Made by a program: the position numbers and the translations under genes
Assembly (NCBI RefSeq): GCF_001457035.1
Contig: NZ_KQ758618.1
Location: forward strand, 868,001-932,000
Origin: Fictibacillus enclensis
GTDB taxonomy: Bacteria; Bacillota; Bacilli; Bacillales; Fictibacillaceae
Direction: 5' to 3'
Length of the DNA: 64,000 nucleotides
The notes under the pieces: model-generated
Databases searched by the model: none
Told to the model about the DNA's origin: nothing
The model's input: only the letters and a program-made list of their open reading frames with translations
In this document: piece by piece, positions 1 to 10,590 of the stretch
Layout of the letters: the number at the start of each line of letters is the position of its first letter
Numbering within the stretch: position 1 is the stretch's first letter

Positions 1-1
1 T

Positions 2-154
2 GCTTTTATACGGAAAGAAAGCCGGGGAGGACATTATCGTACCGACTTCCCCGTCAGCAATGACCGGGAATGGCTGAAAAAACAAATTTACAGAAGGAAG
101 GATTATCATGAACAAGCTGAAGCTAAAAAAACAGCTGCAGGAATTTTTGCTTGA
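2..154 (+). CDS. nadB: L-aspartate oxidase, C-terminal end (partial)
   Basis: The frame open from base 2 encodes about 50 residues and stops at TGA 152-154. It contains RKESRGGHYRTDFP, typical of the C-terminal helical domain of L-aspartate oxidase (NadB), the flavoenzyme that oxidises aspartate to iminoaspartate for quinolinate synthesis. The start lies outside the window. It overlaps the next gene, nadC, by 47 bp, so the two are probably translationally coupled; nadB-nadC-nadA is the known order in Bacillus. The identification rests on a short tail plus context. Confidence 0.85.
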   Translation, partial: AFIRKESRGGHYRTDFPVSNDREWLKKQIYRRKDYHEQAEAKKTAAGIFA

Positions 155-992
155 GGACCTTGGAGAAGGGGATGTAACGAGTGGGCTTTTGTTCCCTGAA
201 GAAGAAATGACCGAAGCCAGGCTGGTTGCAAAAAAACCAGGTGTTTTTTCGGGAATGGATGTTGTAATCGAAGGTTATCGCCTGTTAAGTGAAAACTGTA
301 CTGTACTCCCAAAAGTCAAGGACGGAGATGTGATATCAGCCGGTCAAGTTTTGGTGGAAGTGAAGGGACCGGCCGCAGCGGTGTACAGTGGGGAACGGGT
401 TATTCTAAACCTTGTGCAGCGGATGTCGGGAATATCCACGTTAACTCATAACGCGGTAACCGCTTTGGACAGTTCGACTACTAAAATTTGTGATACACGC
501 AAAACCACGCCAGGTTTAAGGATGTTTGAGAAATATGCTGTACAGTGCGGGGGCGGATACAACCACAGGTTTGGGCTGTATGATGGTGTAATGATCAAAG
601 ATAATCATATCGAACGTGCAGGAGGAATTACTCAAGCAGTAAAAAAAGTTAAGAAACACCTCGGCCATATGGTGAAGATCGAAGTGGAGACGGAAACACT
701 TGAACAGGTCAAAGAAGCGGTATGTGCAAAAGCGGATGTCATTATGTTCGATAACCGGACACCAGAAGAAATTGAGCGCTGGAAGGCCTTTATTCCGGAC
801 CATATCATTACAGAAGCTTCAGGTGGAATTTCACTGGAGGACCTCAGCTCCTACGGAAAAACAGGAGTGGATTTTATTTCTCTTGGGATGCTGACCCATT
901 CAGCAATATCCCTTGATATTAGTTTAAACATCACAGGAGGGGTTAAGGATGAGCTTACTGGAAGCCTTCAAGCAGAAATCCAGCATTCCTGA
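108..992 (+). CDS. nadC: Nicotinate-nucleotide pyrophosphorylase (carboxylating)
   Basis: Quinolinate phosphoribosyltransferase converts quinolinate and PRPP to nicotinate mononucleotide, CO2 and pyrophosphate, the third step of de novo NAD synthesis in the cytoplasm. The 294-residue product has the family signatures [16 protein letters not shown] (about 96-111), [10 protein letters not shown] (about 129-138, phosphate-binding Arg/Lys) and the late EASGGI motif (about 236-241). Length fits the family (about 285-290). ATG 108 is preceded by GAAGGAAGG. It overlaps nadB upstream and nadA downstream (44 bp), indicating an operon. In B. subtilis the operon is repressed by NadR; that control region would be upstream of the window. 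Confidence 0.96.
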   Translation: MNKLKLKKQLQEFLLEDLGEGDVTSGLLFPEEEMTEARLVAKKPGVFSGMDVVIEGYRLLSENCTVLPKVKDGDVISAGQVLVEVKGPAAAVYSGERVILNLVQRMSGISTLTHNAVTALDSSTTKICDTRKTTPGLRMFEKYAVQCGGGYNHRFGLYDGVMIKDNHIERAGGITQAVKKVKKHLGHMVKIEVETETLEQVKEAVCAKADVIMFDNRTPEEIERWKAFIPDHIITEASGGISLEDLSSYGKTGVDFISLGMLTHSAISLDISLNITGGVKDELTGSLQAEIQHS

Positions 993-2052
993 TCATTATT
1001 TTTCAATGACTGAAGAGGAAATGGCCGGAAGGGTACATGCAGTAAAAAAACAACTTGGCAATAGGCTGTTCATTCCTGGACACCATTATCAAAAGGACGA
1101 GGTCATACAGTTCGCGGACACAACCGGAGATTCGCTTCAGCTCGCCCAGCAATCCGCTCTGAACCGTGAAGCGGAATACATCGTATTTTGCGGGGTTCAT
1201 TTTATGGCGGAAACAGCTGATATGCTGACAGAATCCCACCAAAAGGTGATCTTGCCCGACATGAGAGCCGGCTGTTCCATGGCGGACATGGCTGATATTC
1301 ATCAGACGAAAACCGCGTGGGACCGCCTGCAGCATGTATTCGGAGATACCATTTTACCGCTTACCTATGTGAATTCCACTGCTGCCATCAAGGCGTTTTG
1401 CGGAAAGAATGGAGGCGCTACAGTTACCTCATCCAATGCGGAGAAAATGCTGGAATGGGCGTTTACGCAAAAGGAGCGCATCCTCTTTTTGCCTGACCAG
1501 CATTTGGGACGAAACACGGCCTATACGCTGGGTATCCCTTTAAGTCGGATGGCGGTTTGGGATCCGCAGAAGCAGCAGTTGGAATACGAGGGAGAATTGG
1601 ATGATGTAAAGGTGATTTTGTGGAAAGGCCACTGCTCGGTACATGAAAAGTTTACGGTCGAAAATATTCAATTCCTCAGGCAGACCAATCCAGAGATGAA
1701 CATCATCGTTCACCCGGAATGCACCCATGAAGTGGTACAGCTGTCGGACATGGCTGGCTCTACTCACTACATTATTCAGGCTATTCAAAAAGCACCTCCC
1801 GGCAGTTCATGGGCCATAGGAACAGAAATGAATCTGGTAAACCGTCTGAAAAACGATCATCCAGACAAAACAATCATTTCATTGAATCCAAACATGTGCC
1901 CGTGTCTGACCATGAACCGCATTGATCTCCCCCATCTTACCTATTCGCTTGAGCGGATTCTACAGGAAGAGCCGGGAAACATCATCACAGTGGATAATGA
2001 AACAACTGAATACGCTGTAAAAGCACTCCAGCGAATGCTGGTAAGAGCTTAA
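949..2052 (+). CDS. nadA: Quinolinate synthase
   Basis: NadA condenses iminoaspartate with dihydroxyacetone phosphate to give quinolinate, using a [4Fe-4S] cluster. The 367-residue product has [14 protein letters not shown] near the N terminus, the [12 protein letters not shown] segment, [12 protein letters not shown] in the middle and the C-terminal CPCLTMNRI with a cluster cysteine, as in the Bacillus-type long NadA (about 368 residues). It starts inside nadC; GGAGGGG before ATG 949 is a strong ribosome site. Last gene of the nadBCA operon here; no clear hairpin terminator follows before the safA region. Confidence 0.96.
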   Translation: MSLLEAFKQKSSIPDHYFSMTEEEMAGRVHAVKKQLGNRLFIPGHHYQKDEVIQFADTTGDSLQLAQQSALNREAEYIVFCGVHFMAETADMLTESHQKVILPDMRAGCSMADMADIHQTKTAWDRLQHVFGDTILPLTYVNSTAAIKAFCGKNGGATVTSSNAEKMLEWAFTQKERILFLPDQHLGRNTAYTLGIPLSRMAVWDPQKQQLEYEGELDDVKVILWKGHCSVHEKFTVENIQFLRQTNPEMNIIVHPECTHEVVQLSDMAGSTHYIIQAIQKAPPGSSWAIGTEMNLVNRLKNDHPDKTIISLNPNMCPCLTMNRIDLPHLTYSLERILQEEPGNIITVDNETTEYAVKALQRMLVRA

Positions 2053-2133
2053 CGCTAACCCCCTCCTGTCAAAGTCATACAGCTGATTTTCAGGGCATAA
2101 ATTGGTAAAGGACCGACTACTGAAATAGGTAGT

Positions 2134-2160
2134 AGCACAATGCCCAGATTTTCATATACT
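2134..2160 (+). promoter_or_regulatory. Possible mother-cell sigma promoter of safA
   Basis: CATATACT at 2153-2160, preceded by GCACA at 2135-2139, resembles the -10 and -35 elements of SigE/SigK-type promoters (CATA-rich -10). The -35 match and spacing are imperfect. The inference leans on the downstream gene being safA, which is transcribed in the mother cell in B. subtilis. The whole 2053-2195 gap holds no gene. Confidence 0.3.
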
Positions 2161-2195
2161 GTAAAGAAATTTTGGCAGGAGGGAGTTTTGTTTAC

Positions 2196-4373
2196 GTGAG
2201 AATTCATATCGTTCAAAAAGGTGATACTCTCGAAAAAATCGCCGATAAGTATAACATTCCATTAGAAGAACTACGACGGGTAAACGCCGGCACATCATAT
2301 GGCGGAGTACTTGAAAGGGGATCAAAAGTTAAAATACCTTCTCCCGAAATACCGGCAGGCCGGGGAGAAAAAATGAAAATGCCGTTCAAGCTGCCATCCA
2401 AAAAAGAGATGCCCAAAAAGGAAATGCCGGTCGCCCCGGTTCAGGAAATCCCGGTTCCTGCTCCGCCACCGCCGCCGCCTAAACCAGCACCCATTCCCGC
2501 TCCTCCAAAAGCCGCTCCAATTATCCCGAAAGCAGAACCCAAATTCGTACCCAAGGCTGAACCAAAAATGGCGCCGAAAGCAGAACCGAAAATGGCACCA
2601 AAGGCAGAGCTGAAAATGCCTATGAAAGCAGGGCCGATTATGTCGTTGAAACCGGCACTCGCAAAAAAAGATATGCCTTTTAATCCATTGCTGCCAAAGA
2701 AAACGTACAAAGAATCTTCCATGAAATCTCCGAAACCGCTGGCGCCAATGAGCCATAAGGATTTTACCGCATACATGGAGTCTTCCTCTTCTTCGCATAT
2801 GAAATGGGCCCACCATCAACCGATTCATCATCAGGCACCAAAGATGGATTTTGCACCGCCTGTCTATGTGTCTCCGCCAGCAGGACTTACTCATGGGAAA
2901 GACGGCTTTGGGATGGGAAAACAAATGCATCCTTTTCTGGCAGAAGAGTCTTCTTCTGCAATGAACCACATGTATTCTGGAGTCCCTCCTATGTTTGAGC
3001 AGCCGCAAGGATATACGGCGCCTGTGTACGGGGGTGCAGGAGCGGGCATGCCTCCTTTTAGTGCAATGCCGGGGCAGGGACAGCAGGTGTATCCGTCCTA
3101 TCAAGGGGGAGGAACACTTTCCATGGGAAGTAGCCAAATGGGTTACGGCAGCATGCCACAGCACGGACAAATGGGTTCACAGCATGGAATGCCAGGTCAG
3201 CAGCATGGTGGCCAGCAGTACGGAAGCGGCCAACAAATGGGTCAGGGAATGCAAGGTCAACATTCCAGCAGCGGCCAACAAATGGACCCGGGAATGCCAG
3301 GTCAGCAGTATGGTGGCCAGCATTACGGAAGTGGCCAGCAGATGGGCCAAGGAATGATGCCAGGTCAGCAGTATGGAGGCCAGCATTACGGAAGTGGCCA
3401 ACAGATGGGCCAGGGAATGATGCCAGGTCAGCAATATGGTGGCCAGCAGTACGGAAGCGGACAGCAGATGGGTCAAGGAATGCCAGGCCAGCAGTACGGA
3501 AGCGGTCAACAAACGGACCCGGGAATGTCAGGCCAGCAGATGGGTCAGGGAATGCAAGGTCAGCAATATGGAAGCCAGCAAATGGACAGTGGCCATCAGA
3601 TGGGCCAGGGAATGATGCCAGGTCAGCAATATGGAGGCCAGCAGTACGGAAGCGGTCAGCAGACGGGTCAAGGAATGCAAGGCCAGCAGTACGGAAGCGG
3701 TCAACAGACGGACCCGGGAATGTCAGGCCAGCAGATGGGTCAGGGAATGCAAAGTCAGCAATATGGAAGCCAGCAAATGGACAGTGGCCAGCAGATGGGC
3801 CAGGGAATGATGCCAGGTCAGCAATATGGAGGCCAGCAGTACGGAAGCGGTCAGCAGACGGACCCGGGAATGTCAGGCCAGCAGATGGGTCAGGGAATGT
3901 CAGGCCAGCAGATGGGCCAGGGAATGCCAAGTCAGCAATATGGAAGCCAGCAAATGGGCAGTGGCCAGCAGATGGGCCAGGGAATGATGCCGGGTCAGCT
4001 GTCCGGAGGCCAGCAATACGGAAGCGGTCAGCAGATGGGTCAGGGAATCATGCCAAGTCAGCAAATGGGCCAGGGAATGATGCCGGGCCAGCAGTATGGC
4101 GGCCAGCAATATGGCATGAGTCCACAAATGAGCCAGGGAATGATACCCGGCCAGCAGTATGGCGGCCAATATGAAACCGGTCGTCCTGACATGTACGGAG
4201 AAGATTCTCAAGACCACAGTTTTGAAACCTATTATGGAGACATGACCGATCACGAGTCATTCGGGGGCTACGAACCAGAACACGGGGAAGGGATGCAGGA
4301 ACTGCCAAATCCATACTCAGAAGCGGATTACCGCGATGGCTCAATAGACAGCCAGGATCAAGATGAAGAATAA
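2196..4373 (+). CDS. safA: Spore coat morphogenetic protein SafA with long repeat tail
   Basis: N-terminal LysM domain (about residues 1-48, RIHIVQKGDTLEKIADKY) nearly identical to that of SafA, which anchors inner-coat assembly at the cortex/coat interface. GTG 2196 is chosen because it gives the SafA-like first residues; a longer TTG start at 2172 would place AGGAGGG inside the gene. Residues about 60-210 are rich in Lys, Pro and Met, with repeats of the type PKAEPKMA. About residues 325-660 are Gln/Gly/Met/Tyr repeats (see separate entry), then an acidic tail. At about 725 residues it is nearly twice the B. subtilis protein (387). SafA is a known transglutaminase (Tgl) substrate; the Lys-rich and Gln-rich regions suit that. 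It overlaps the next gene by 11 bp. Confidence 0.88.
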   Translation: MRIHIVQKGDTLEKIADKYNIPLEELRRVNAGTSYGGVLERGSKVKIPSPEIPAGRGEKMKMPFKLPSKKEMPKKEMPVAPVQEIPVPAPPPPPPKPAPIPAPPKAAPIIPKAEPKFVPKAEPKMAPKAEPKMAPKAELKMPMKAGPIMSLKPALAKKDMPFNPLLPKKTYKESSMKSPKPLAPMSHKDFTAYMESSSSSHMKWAHHQPIHHQAPKMDFAPPVYVSPPAGLTHGKDGFGMGKQMHPFLAEESSSAMNHMYSGVPPMFEQPQGYTAPVYGGAGAGMPPFSAMPGQGQQVYPSYQGGGTLSMGSSQMGYGSMPQHGQMGSQHGMPGQQHGGQQYGSGQQMGQGMQGQHSSSGQQMDPGMPGQQYGGQHYGSGQQMGQGMMPGQQYGGQHYGSGQQMGQGMMPGQQYGGQQYGSGQQMGQGMPGQQYGSGQQTDPGMSGQQMGQGMQGQQYGSQQMDSGHQMGQGMMPGQQYGGQQYGSGQQTGQGMQGQQYGSGQQTDPGMSGQQMGQGMQSQQYGSQQMDSGQQMGQGMMPGQQYGGQQYGSGQQTDPGMSGQQMGQGMSGQQMGQGMPSQQYGSQQMGSGQQMGQGMMPGQLSGGQQYGSGQQMGQGIMPSQQMGQGMMPGQQYGGQQYGMSPQMSQGMIPGQQYGGQYETGRPDMYGEDSQDHSFETYYGDMTDHESFGGYEPEHGEGMQELPNPYSEADYRDGSIDSQDQDEE
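3178..4165 (+). repeat. In-frame tandem repeats in safA
   Basis: About 1 kb of imperfect direct repeats with a basic unit of roughly 60 bp encoding variants of GQQYGGQQYGSGQQMGQGM, with shorter insertions such as TDPGMSG and SQQMDSG. Neighbouring units are nearly identical at DNA level, which suggests recent expansion by slippage or recombination. The repeats create long antisense open frames that are artefacts. Copy number may vary between strains and is easily mis-assembled. Confidence 0.95.
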
Positions 4374-5352
4374 AGAATACAGAGACGGTTTCAAAAGAAA
4401 GCGACTCTTCTTGAGCAGTCTAACTGGAAAAGGACTGGATGTGATCAGTCACTATTTCGTAAAATACAATGTTTGCATTGTTGAAACCAAAGCTGGCGTT
4501 TATGTGCTAAAAGGGTTTTCCCGAAAAGATGAGTGCATGGAGCAGTTAAAGCTTTCCCAATGGTATTCTCAATACGATCATCCCATGATGGGGGTTTATA
4601 CCACGTATCCAACGGGTAAAAACGTTCATTACTTTGATCACATGTATTGGGGGATTATGCCGTTTTATAAAGGTGATGAACTCGATCTGAACGATGAAAA
4701 AGATGTCAGGGACGGAATACATGCCATCCGAAAATTTCACGCACAAAGCGTCTATACATCAGACAGTTATCTTTCACTTCTTTCGAGCTATTCACTTATT
4801 GAAAAGTGGACGAAGCGATTTAATGCTTTTAAGCGGAATAGTAAAAAACATTCCATTTCTGCCGAGATGGATGAAGCCTTTCAAGAGATGATAGCCTGGG
4901 GGAAATGGTCATTAAGCCAGTTAAACCGAAAAGAACTCGAACGGATGGAACAGGAGGCGCAGGAAAAGGGGGAAGTTTGCCATGGTGATGTGGCTCCTCA
5001 CAATTTTATGCGCAGAAGTGAAGACGACGTTATCTTAATTGATTATGACTTATTCTCCGTGGTTCCTCACGATTATGACATTCTTCAGTATGTGAACAGG
5101 GTCATGCCGTATTGGGACTGGGCGCCTTCCATTTTACAAAAGTGTGAGGATCCGGAGCTTGTGGCCTTGCTTAAAAAGAAATGGTTTTTAACCGCATTGG
5201 TTTTTCCGACCGATTTATACAGAGAGTGGAACCGGGCGTTTGAAGCGGGGAAGGAACAAATCAAAGAGATGACCATTTTTACAGAAGATGATCTTTCTTA
5301 CCGGCGAAAGTTCATCAGGCGTATTCAGGAAGTAATCTCCAAAAAATCGTGA
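4363..5352 (+). CDS. CotS/YsxE-like spore coat kinase-fold protein
   Basis: A 329-residue protein of the aminoglycoside-phosphotransferase-like fold. The Brenner-type motif CHGDVAPHNFM (about 206-216) and LIDYDLF (about 225-231) provide the usual catalytic and metal-binding Asp/Asn positions. Length and position match CotS, YutH and YsxE, which are spore coat-associated proteins of Bacillus. It starts inside the end of safA, so co-expression with safA in the mother cell is likely. In B. subtilis ysxE follows spoVID, whose product binds SafA; here such a gene follows safA itself. The substrate is unknown. Confidence 0.75.
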   Translation: MKNKEYRDGFKRKRLFLSSLTGKGLDVISHYFVKYNVCIVETKAGVYVLKGFSRKDECMEQLKLSQWYSQYDHPMMGVYTTYPTGKNVHYFDHMYWGIMPFYKGDELDLNDEKDVRDGIHAIRKFHAQSVYTSDSYLSLLSSYSLIEKWTKRFNAFKRNSKKHSISAEMDEAFQEMIAWGKWSLSQLNRKELERMEQEAQEKGEVCHGDVAPHNFMRRSEDDVILIDYDLFSVVPHDYDILQYVNRVMPYWDWAPSILQKCEDPELVALLKKKWFLTALVFPTDLYREWNRAFEAGKEQIKEMTIFTEDDLSYRRKFIRRIQEVISKKS

Positions 5353-5390
5353 TGCCAAAAATTATATGTCTTACCTTTATGTAACAGAGT

Positions 5391-5437
5391 AAAAAAAGCC
5401 TCCGACAGCCATTATAGTGGTGAAAGGAGGTTTTTTG
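5391..5437 (+). terminator. Terminator-like hairpin containing the coxA ribosome site
   Basis: AAAAAAGCCTCC (5392-5403) can pair with GGAGGTTTTTT (5426-5436), one base bulged, with a smaller nested CCA/TGG stem in the loop. It looks like a terminator for safA and the CotS-like gene, but GGAGG in the 3' arm is also the Shine-Dalgarno of coxA, 9 nt before TTG 5440. Confidence 0.7.
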
Positions 5438-5439
5438 CA

Positions 5440-6036
5440 TTGAAACCAATACTAAGTGGATTAACGGTTCTTACATTGGCAGCAGGACTTGTGGGATGTA
5501 ATACCAATAAAGGTGCACTTGACCGCAATGATAACGACGTGCGGCCGATCGGTTATTACAACAAGCAGGGTGACCGCGATGGGATGGACCGCAGCAAAGG
5601 TCCTGTAACCGATATGATGGATAACAACCGTACGGACAATAACGCGCCAAGGAATGTTGGATACGATCAAAACTATGATGGTGCCCTTGCCGAAAAGATC
5701 CGTGACCGTGTCAACCGTATGAACAATGTAGACGATGCTCATGTTATTTTGAATGATAACAACGTCATTGTCGGGATAGATACCAGCGAAAACAACAAAA
5801 AGGCCGTGGATCACAGGGTCTATAGAGAAGTAAAGAAACTGGTTCCCAATCGGGATGTTCGTGTAACAACGGATGATAACATCGTCAATCGAATCAAAAA
5901 TGTAGATAATAATCTCCAAAACGGCAAGACCACGCGCGAAGTCAGCTCCGACGTTAAAGGCATTATGTCTGACATCGGAAAAGCTGGTACCGACTTAGGG
6001 AATGCAGTGAAACGTCCTTTCCAAAATAACCGCTAG
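5440..6036 (+). CDS. coxA: Spore lipoprotein, YhcN/YlaJ family (CoxA-like)
   Basis: A 198-residue lipoprotein: signal peptide KPILSGLTVLTLAAG followed by lipobox LVGC with Cys20. The body is Asn/Asp-rich and carries the YhcN/YlaJ-type segment (DRVNRMNNVDDAHVIL... VIVGID, about residues 88-110). Position after safA matches coxA of B. subtilis, a spore cortex-associated protein of this family. TTG 5440 is chosen from AAAGGAGG at 5423-5430. A strong terminator follows. The family is small and diverse, so the name rests partly on synteny. Confidence 0.8.
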   Translation: MKPILSGLTVLTLAAGLVGCNTNKGALDRNDNDVRPIGYYNKQGDRDGMDRSKGPVTDMMDNNRTDNNAPRNVGYDQNYDGALAEKIRDRVNRMNNVDDAHVILNDNNVIVGIDTSENNKKAVDHRVYREVKKLVPNRDVRVTTDDNIVNRIKNVDNNLQNGKTTREVSSDVKGIMSDIGKAGTDLGNAVKRPFQNNR

Positions 6037-6066
6037 AGAACAGATTTTTCTGTTCTCTTTTTTTTG
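6035..6066 (+). terminator. Rho-independent terminator of coxA
   Basis: AGAGAACAG (6035-6043) pairs perfectly with CTGTTCTCT (6050-6058), followed by a run of T. It overlaps the coxA stop codon. Confidence 0.93.
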
Positions 6067-6087
6067 TGGCTGTTTAAATGTTACTTT

Positions 6088-6101
6088 TGAAGAAATGTTC
6101 A
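6088..6101 (+). promoter_or_regulatory. Degenerate LexA (SOS) box candidate upstream of ruvAB
   Basis: GAAG-AAAT-GTTC (6089-6100) differs by one base from the Bacillus LexA core GAAC-N4-GTTC. ruvAB belongs to the SOS regulon in B. subtilis. The flanking bases do not match the full CGAAC...GTTCG consensus, so the call is tentative. An ACACC/GGTGT inverted repeat follows at 6101-6117. Confidence 0.35.
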
Positions 6102-6143
6102 CACCTCTCTTTGGTGTTATTATCCCCGTTTAGACGGACTCTG

Positions 6144-6152
6144 TGATACAAT
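6144..6152 (+). promoter_or_regulatory. Extended -10 promoter of ruvAB
   Basis: TGATACAAT (6144-6152) fits an extended -10 (TGnTATAAT). No good -35 is present 16-18 bp upstream, which is common for extended -10 promoters. Transcription would begin near 6159. Confidence 0.5.
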
Positions 6153-6167
6153 ACGGAGAGGAAACGT

Positions 6168-6227
6168 ATGGTCGCTTTATACAGCGGCACAGCGCTCGTG
6201 TTGTTTAGAAGGAGAGAACATGATTGA
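6168..6227 (+). CDS. Possible 19-codon leader ORF before ruvA
   Basis: ATG 6168 opens a 19-codon frame ([19 protein letters not shown]) whose TGA overlaps the ruvA TTG start. GAGAGG lies a few bases upstream. It starts only about 9 nt after the predicted transcription start, so it may be weakly translated or not at all. No family is recognised. Confidence 0.25.
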   Translation: MVALYSGTALVLFRRREHD

Positions 6228-6817
6228 TTGAACACATAAACGGTAAAATTGTACATGTTTCAGCCGAATACACTGTGCTTGAAGTGAATGGTATCGGGTA
6301 CCAGATTCTCTGTCCCAATCCATTTATATACAGGGTGGGGCAAACAGAAACCATATACACGTTCCAATATGTAAGGGAAGATGTGCTTGCTTTGTACGGT
6401 TTTAAAGCGCGCAAGGAACGTGATCTGTTTTTGAAACTGCTGAACGTGTCAGGAATCGGTCCAAAAGGGGCGCTTGCCATTATGGCTTTTGGCCAGCCTG
6501 AACAAGTCATCCGTGCCATTGAGGCCGAAGATGAAGCGTTCCTGGTTAAATTCCCCGGTGTAGGGAAAAAAACCGCACGACAGATGATATTGGACTTGAA
6601 AGGGAAGCTGTCGATTTTTACAGACGAACCGGCTGAAGGATTATTTGCGACTCCGGCGCCTGACCATTCAGATCAGCTGGATGAAGCGGTGGAAGCATTA
6701 ACCGCATTGGGATATGCCAAAAAGGAGATCAACAAAGTGCTGCCTTCGCTTAAAAAGGAAGATCTGACTACGGATCAATACATTAGGAAAGCGCTGCAAA
6801 AGCTAGTGAATCATTAG
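6224..6817 (+). CDS. ruvA: Holliday junction DNA helicase subunit RuvA
   Basis: RuvA tetramers bind Holliday junctions and load RuvB for branch migration in recombination repair. The 197-residue product shows the N-terminal OB-fold ([28 protein letters not shown]), the helix-hairpin-helix segments [12 protein letters not shown] (about 74-85) and [13 protein letters not shown] (about 109-121), and the C-terminal RuvB-contacting domain ([16 protein letters not shown]). TTG 6224 has GAAGGAGAG at the right distance. It is followed 13 nt later by ruvB. The yrbC and bofC genes found upstream in B. subtilis are absent here. Confidence 0.96.
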   Translation: MIEHINGKIVHVSAEYTVLEVNGIGYQILCPNPFIYRVGQTETIYTFQYVREDVLALYGFKARKERDLFLKLLNVSGIGPKGALAIMAFGQPEQVIRAIEAEDEAFLVKFPGVGKKTARQMILDLKGKLSIFTDEPAEGLFATPAPDHSDQLDEAVEALTALGYAKKEINKVLPSLKKEDLTTDQYIRKALQKLVNH

Positions 6818-6830
6818 GGGCGTGATCGCT

Positions 6831-7829
6831 TTGGACGATAGAATTGTATCTGGAGAAAGCTCGAAGGATGATTTTTTTGAACTGAGTTTACGTCCGGAAT
6901 ACCTGCATCAATACATAGGTCAGGAAAAAGTAAAAGAAAATTTGAATATCTTTATCCAGGCTGCCAAAATGAGAAATGAGGCACTCGACCATGTGCTTTT
7001 GTACGGTCCTCCAGGGCTTGGTAAAACGACCCTTGCCTCTATCATCGCGAGGGAAATGAATGTCAATTTCCGGTCCACGAGCGGTCCGGCGATTGAACGG
7101 CCTGGTGACCTTGCCGCCATTCTTACTGCGCTGGAGCCGGGAGATGTTTTATTCATTGATGAAATCCACCGTTTATCAAGGGCCATAGAAGAGGTGCTGT
7201 ATTCGGCAATGGAAGACTTTTGTTTGGATATTGTCATCGGTAAGGGAGAGACAGCCCGGTCAGTCCGTTTGGATTTGCCTCCCTTTACACTTGTAGGAGC
7301 CACTACCCGTGCAGGATCGCTGTCATCACCGCTCAGGGACAGGTTTGGCGTTTTGGCCCGGCTTGAATTTTATACGGTTGAAGAATTAACAGAAATTGTA
7401 ACCCGAACAAGCGGTGTTTTTAATATGAAGATTGATCTGCAGTCTGCGTCAGAGATTGCACGGCGGTCAAGAGGAACGCCGAGAATAGCCAACCGGCTGT
7501 TCAAGCGTGTCCGTGATTTTGCCCAGGTGGACGGGACAGACACCATTACTTTGGGCCTGGCTGATAAATCGCTGGAGATGCTTCAGGTTGACCGTTTAGG
7601 ATTGGACCATATTGACCATAAATTATTACAAGGGATCATCCATAAATATAAAGGCGGTCCTGTCGGTCTTGAAACCATATCTGCTACGATCGGGGAAGAA
7701 TCGCATACGATTGAAGATGTGTATGAGCCCTATTTGCTGCAGATCGGTTTTATACAGCGTACGCCAAGAGGGAGAGTAGCCACAGCTCTTGCGTATGAGC
7801 ATTTTAATTTGGAGGTGCCGCATCCTTAA
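6831..7829 (+). CDS. ruvB: Holliday junction DNA helicase subunit RuvB
   Basis: AAA+ motor of the RuvAB branch-migration complex. Walker [12 protein letters not shown] (about 62-72), Walker [10 protein letters not shown] (about 108-116), sensor [17 protein letters not shown] and the C-terminal winged-helix domain ([17 protein letters not shown]) are visible. TTG 6831 is chosen because it gives the family start LDDRIVSGE and has TAGGGG 10 nt upstream; GTG 6822 has no proper ribosome site. About 332 residues, as in B. subtilis. The stop overlaps the next ATG by one base. Confidence 0.96.
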   Translation: MDDRIVSGESSKDDFFELSLRPEYLHQYIGQEKVKENLNIFIQAAKMRNEALDHVLLYGPPGLGKTTLASIIAREMNVNFRSTSGPAIERPGDLAAILTALEPGDVLFIDEIHRLSRAIEEVLYSAMEDFCLDIVIGKGETARSVRLDLPPFTLVGATTRAGSLSSPLRDRFGVLARLEFYTVEELTEIVTRTSGVFNMKIDLQSASEIARRSRGTPRIANRLFKRVRDFAQVDGTDTITLGLADKSLEMLQVDRLGLDHIDHKLLQGIIHKYKGGPVGLETISATIGEESHTIEDVYEPYLLQIGFIQRTPRGRVATALAYEHFNLEVPHP

Positions 7830-8026
7830 TGGGAATTTCCCGGTTGTTGATAATTATGGGAATCGTATTGATAGTGATTGGCAGCCTATGGACAATTGTC
7901 GGCAAACTGCCCGGCGATCTTGTATTTAAAAAAGGCAACACAACGTTTTATTTTCCGATTGTCACATCGATCATTGCCAGTATTGTTCTGTCTTTGATCA
8001 TGTATGTGATCGGTCGTTTTAAATAA
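7829..8026 (+). CDS. DUF2905-family small membrane protein
   Basis: A 65-residue protein with two hydrophobic segments (about 5-25 and 43-62) separated by GKLPGDLVFKKGNTTFYFPI, the characteristic core of DUF2905. Function unknown. TAATG overlap with ruvB indicates co-translation. B. subtilis has a similar small gene between ruvB and queA. Confidence 0.85.
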   Translation: MGISRLLIIMGIVLIVIGSLWTIVGKLPGDLVFKKGNTTFYFPIVTSIIASIVLSLIMYVIGRFK

Positions 8027-8069
8027 GGAGGTCCAAAAGACCTTCGAGTAATAGAAACAGGAGAAGAAA

Positions 8070-10251
<2,182 letters not shown>

Positions 10252-10280
10252 GGTTTAACTAATTGAAAGGGGTGAAATAA

Positions 10281-10541
10281 ATGGGTAGCTTAGGTTCTTT
10301 ATTACCAATCTTGCTAATGTTTGTCATCTTCTACTTTTTGTTGATCAGACCTCAGCAAAAAAGGCAAAAGGCTGTGCGAACTATGCAATCTGATCTGAAA
10401 AAAGGGGATCATGTTGTCACGATCGGCGGTCTTCACGGCACAATTGAAGTGCTGGAAGAAAACACGGTTGTCATCAAGTCCAAAGATGGTTCCGCATTGA
10501 CGTTTGACCGCAATGCGATCCGTGAATCAAGAGAAGTATAA
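10281..10541 (+). CDS. yajC: Preprotein translocase subunit YajC
   Basis: An 86-residue protein with one N-terminal membrane helix (LGSLLPILLMFVIFYFLLI) and the typical LIRPQQKRQK motif, then a small soluble domain (GDHVVTIGGLHGTIEVL). YajC associates with SecDF in the Sec translocon. GAAAGGGGTG precedes ATG 10281. SecD and SecF are encoded 3.5 kb downstream. Confidence 0.96.
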   Translation: MGSLGSLLPILLMFVIFYFLLIRPQQKRQKAVRTMQSDLKKGDHVVTIGGLHGTIEVLEENTVVIKSKDGSALTFDRNAIRESREV

Positions 10542-10543
10542 TG

Positions 10544-10577
10544 AAAAGCAGAAGCGCTACCGCGTTTCTGCTTTTAT
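10544..10577. terminator. Terminator after yajC, probably bidirectional
   Basis: AAAAGCAGAAGCG (10544-10556) pairs with CGCGTTTCTGCTTTT (10561-10575), with a T run on the plus strand and an A run that gives T on the minus strand. It lies between the convergent yajC and the minus-strand yrzE-like gene. Confidence 0.88.
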
Positions 10578-10590
10578 TACGATTTGAACA

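Noticed and set aside
2116-2136. CTACT/AGTAG repeat upstream of safA
   Set aside because: Only five base pairs with a long loop; no clear role.
2322-3170. Minus-strand frame of 282 codons rich in Arg/His/Trp/Phe
   Set aside because: Antisense shadow of the Lys/Pro-rich part of safA; low-complexity and unlike any known protein.
3058-3930. Long minus-strand frame of 290 codons opposite safA
   Set aside because: It is the antisense of the safA tandem repeats; composition is repetitive, with no ribosome site or promoter.
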